The position numbers and the translations under genes were made by a program. From NCBI GenBank assembly GCA_937899935.1, contig CALCOW010000495.1, forward strand, positions 1 through 8,992: a DNA stretch of 8,992 nucleotides, in the 5' to 3' direction. Under the pieces are notes generated by a model. The model was not told the DNA's origin, searched no databases, and was given only the letters and a program-made list of their open reading frames with translations. Position 1 is the stretch's first letter. Each line of letters opens with the position of its first letter. Of this stretch, positions 7,066-8,992 are shown one piece after another. This DNA comes from an uncultured Phycisphaerae bacterium (GTDB taxonomy: Bacteria; Planctomycetota; Phycisphaerae; Phycisphaerales; SM1A02).

Positions 7066-8211
7066 TTGGTACTCACCGGGCAATACTGTCCTGAGTCACT
7101 GCATTCGGCTATCTCTCAACAGGCTCGTGAAGAGGCGCTTGAGGCAATTATCCATTGGCCGAACTATCAAAGGACAGATCTGCTTGAACTAAGTGACCTT
7201 GCTGATGAACTTGGAATTGCCGCATTGTATTACAAAGATGAGAGTAGCCGATTTGAGTTAGCAAGTTTTAAGGCTCTTGGGGGTGCTTATGCAGTGCAAT
7301 TGGTTCTTCGTAGATCCATTAGCAGAGAACTCGGCCAAGAAGTCACACTCGAAGACATTGAAAAAGTGCGCTATCCCGAGATTGCGGGTCGTTTCACCGT
7401 CGTGACAGCCACAGATGGGAATCATGGTCGATCAGTAGCTTGGGGCGCTCAGCGATTCGGATGTCAGTGTGTGATCTACATGCATGAGCAGGTGAGCAAA
7501 GGGCGGCAGCAGGCAGTTGAACTGTTCGGCGCAAAGGTGCGTCGTGTGAAAGGAAACTACGATGACTCTGTTCATGCCGCTGCTGTTGACGCGACGTCAC
7601 AGAACTGGCTGATCGTTTCGGATACGGCATGGCCAGGTTATTTAGAAGTTCCACGAACTGTGATGGCTGGTTATACCGTGATGACCCATGAGGTCATGGC
7701 TCAGTGGCCACTTCAATCACCACCGACACATGTGTTCATACAAGGAGGATGCGGGGGCCTGGCCGCTGCAGTGTGCCTTGATATGTGGTGTCACTATGGA
7801 TCTTGTCGGCCAATATTTTTAATCGTTGAACCCGAGGCCGCGGCATGTCTTTATGAAAGCGTGCAAGCTTGCGAACGGCGCTCAGTCAACATAGAGCGTG
7901 AGAGCGTGATGGCGGGCTTGTCCTGTGGTGAAGTTTCATTAGTTGCCTGGCCGATCTTGAAGTTAGCTGCCGATGAATTTCTCACAATTACGGATGAGCC
8001 GGTGGCCCCGTTGATGCGCCGGCTTGCTCGGGATCATTCAATTATTGCGGGAGAGTCGGCCGTTGCGGGCCTAGCGGGTTTGACAGAAGCTCGTTTAAAT
8101 GAAGTGCTGTGGCAGCAGTTAGCGTTGACAGAAAAAAGTCGCGTGCTGGTGTTTGGTACAGAGGGCGCTACTGATCCAGATATTTACCAGCATCTTGTGC
8201 AGTCGAGTTGA
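7066..8211 (+). CDS. Diaminopropionate ammonia-lyase (PLP-dependent)
   Basis: 381 residues from the TTG at 7066. The enzyme converts 2,3-diaminopropionate to pyruvate and two ammonia, using pyridoxal phosphate, in the fold-type II (threonine synthase/tryptophan synthase beta) class. Seen here: KDESSRFELASFKALGGAYA with Schiff-base Lys69; TATDGNHGRSVAWGA (114-128) with Asp117; SDTAWPGY with Asp186; the Gly-rich loop QGGCGGLAAAV (226-236); MAGLSCGE; and a FGTEGATD tail. As I recall, the E. coli enzyme YgeX uses Lys77, Asp120 and Asp189; the 69-residue spacing between the two Asp is identical here. The length is close to that enzyme (398). The start is uncertain: no ATG or GTG fits, and the frame is open upstream to a TAG at 7024. 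It may form an operon with the upstream oxidoreductase. Its last 44 bases overlap the opposing membrane-protein gene. Confidence 0.92.
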   Translation: MVLTGQYCPESLHSAISQQAREEALEAIIHWPNYQRTDLLELSDLADELGIAALYYKDESSRFELASFKALGGAYAVQLVLRRSISRELGQEVTLEDIEKVRYPEIAGRFTVVTATDGNHGRSVAWGAQRFGCQCVIYMHEQVSKGRQQAVELFGAKVRRVKGNYDDSVHAAAVDATSQNWLIVSDTAWPGYLEVPRTVMAGYTVMTHEVMAQWPLQSPPTHVFIQGGCGGLAAAVCLDMWCHYGSCRPIFLIVEPEAAACLYESVQACERRSVNIERESVMAGLSCGEVSLVAWPILKLAADEFLTITDEPVAPLMRRLARDHSIIAGESAVAGLAGLTEARLNEVLWQQLALTEKSRVLVFGTEGATDPDIYQHLVQSS

Positions 8212-8599
8212 GCCAGGCGGCTCGAAGCAGCAGCGTAAAGGGCACCCACCATATGAGATCATTGGTAATGATGATCACGCCGAAAGACCAGGTAATCGAG
8301 CCACTTATTGCCGCCTGTAAAAATCCGATAGGTCCGAGTATTTTTCCAAGCAGGCCCACCATGATGATCGGCCAGTGGTGCAGTGGATGCCGAGCTGCAG
8401 CTAGATAACCCAAACCATAAACCCCGACAATCATACCGATGCATTGCCAAAGAAATGGATAGCGGGGGACTTCCATTCCAGCCAAGGCAAAGGCGCCATA
8501 AGGCCATATGACAACCCAAACGCCAAAACCAATGTTGTAAAGACCAGCCAAGATAAGTACTGGAGTCATCCAAGATGCAACATACGTCTCTCTGCTCAT
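8168..8599 (-). CDS. Small four-helix integral membrane protein, unknown function
   Basis: 143 residues with four predicted membrane helices at about 11-31, 48-68, 76-97 and 105-127, short polar loops and a short polar C-terminus. Recognisable blocks are WQCIGMIVGVYGLGYLAAARHP (51-72, spanning helix 2), HHWPIIMVGLLGKILGPIGF (74-93) and NDLIWWVPF (113-121). I believe I have seen this pattern in small uncharacterised membrane proteins of several phyla, but I cannot give a function. Conserved charged or polar residues inside or next to helices (Arg70, His71, Lys86, Asn113, Asp114) are candidates for function. The ATG at 8597-8599 overlaps the dehydrogenase stop as ATGA, strongly suggesting one operon and coupled translation. 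The 3' end overlaps the lyase gene by 44 bp on the other strand. Confidence 0.82.
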   Translation of the reverse strand: MSRETYVASWMTPVLILAGLYNIGFGVWVVIWPYGAFALAGMEVPRYPFLWQCIGMIVGVYGLGYLAAARHPLHHWPIIMVGLLGKILGPIGFLQAAISGSITWSFGVIIITNDLIWWVPFTLLLRAAWLNSTAQDAGKYLDQ

Positions 8600-8992
8600 T
8601 TGGATTGAGCTCGCGTCTTTCCTAATCCACCATCAATGCCAATTACCTGTCCAGTGACCCAGTCACTTTCGCTCGATAGAAGCCAAGCAATAGCGGCCGC
8701 AACATCATCTGGTTGTCCAATACGTCCAAGCGGATGCATTTTTCTCGAGTGCTCCAGAGCACGTTCTGATCCGGTGATCTGGTTTGCCAATGGAGTATCA
8801 ACGAGTCCTGGAGCCACTGCATTACACCGAAGACCTCGACTTGCATATGTTGCAGCAGCCCCCCGGGCGAGTCCTTCGACGCCAGCTTTGGCAGCAGCAA
8901 TTGCTTCATGATTGGGTAGGCCTGTATGGGCAGCGACAGTTGAAGTAAGCACAATACTTCCAGCACCACGTATGCACTTTCCTGCCGCGCGA
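8596..8992 (-). CDS. Short-chain dehydrogenase/reductase, atypical, C-terminal part (N-terminus outside window)
   Basis: 132 codons remain; the frame is open through the window end, so the cofactor-binding TGxxxGxG region is missing. Visible SDR features are the beta-5 strand GSIVLTSTVAA carrying the usual Ser/Thr, AAAKAGVEGLARGAAA with the catalytic Lys, NAVAPGLVDTPL after beta-6, GRIGQPDDVAAAIAWLLS, and the C-terminal VTGQVIGIDGG typical of classical SDRs. The YxxxK position reads IAAAK (8887-8901): the catalytic Tyr is Ile. I recall database SDRs with a similar NHEAIAAAK block, so this is likely a real subfamily rather than an error. The redox reaction, if any, is unknown. The gene is followed by the membrane-protein gene through an ATGA overlap. 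A GTG at 8950-8952 is inside the fold and not a start. Confidence 0.9.
   Translation of the reverse strand, partial: RAAGKCIRGAGSIVLTSTVAAHTGLPNHEAIAAAKAGVEGLARGAAATYASRGLRCNAVAPGLVDTPLANQITGSERALEHSRKMHPLGRIGQPDDVAAAIAWLLSSESDWVTGQVIGIDGGLGKTRAQSK

Noticed and set aside
8636..8911. Open frames of 91 and 108 codons overlapping the SDR gene
   Set aside because: Shadows of the clear SDR coding frame; their translations show no domain.

Overview
The window is about 9 kb of ordinary-looking chromosomal DNA from a Gram-negative bacterium, at mid GC content by eye. Evidence for the envelope type is three predicted lipoproteins with signal peptides ending in a lipobox Cys. Shine-Dalgarno sites are patchy: good ahead of some genes, absent ahead of others. 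TTG starts are used. A planctomycete or similar environmental bacterium would fit this and the mix of families, but nothing here fixes the taxon. I see no mobile element, CRISPR array, tRNA, rRNA or riboswitch, and no gap between genes exceeds 300 bases.

Left part (1-3880). The last 30 codons of an unidentified + strand gene converge on a minus-strand lipoprotein with an HExxH metallopeptidase signature. Next comes trhO, a tRNA uridine-34 hydroxylase of the rhodanese superfamily, also on the minus strand. It is divergent from a + strand glycoside hydrolase 18 lipoprotein. The hydrolase converges almost end to end with a small Cys-containing lipoprotein of unknown function, and both stop codons lie in one perfect 9-bp inverted repeat.

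Middle (3881-5998). A large cytosolic hybrid histidine kinase (PAS-PAS-HisKA-HATPase-REC) lies on the minus strand, 65 bp upstream of the small lipoprotein. A 195-bp divergent intergenic region separates it from the next + strand unit. That region carries two tandem GC-rich inverted repeats.

Right part (5999-8992). A renalase-like FAD oxidoreductase and a diaminopropionate ammonia-lyase run in tandem on the + strand. The lyase has all expected catalytic residues but an ambiguous start. Its 3' end overlaps by 44 bp the end of a minus-strand gene for a four-helix membrane protein. That gene is joined by an ATGA overlap to an upstream short-chain dehydrogenase, cut by the window end, whose catalytic Tyr position is Ile.

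Functionally the window mixes nitrogen and amino-acid catabolism (the lyase), redox enzymes, tRNA modification, envelope hydrolases and a signalling kinase. I found no single new multi-gene system. The most useful leads are the Tyr-less dehydrogenase paired with a membrane protein, the unusual lyase start, the GH18 active-site substitutions, and small palindromic or shared motifs near gene ends and starts.
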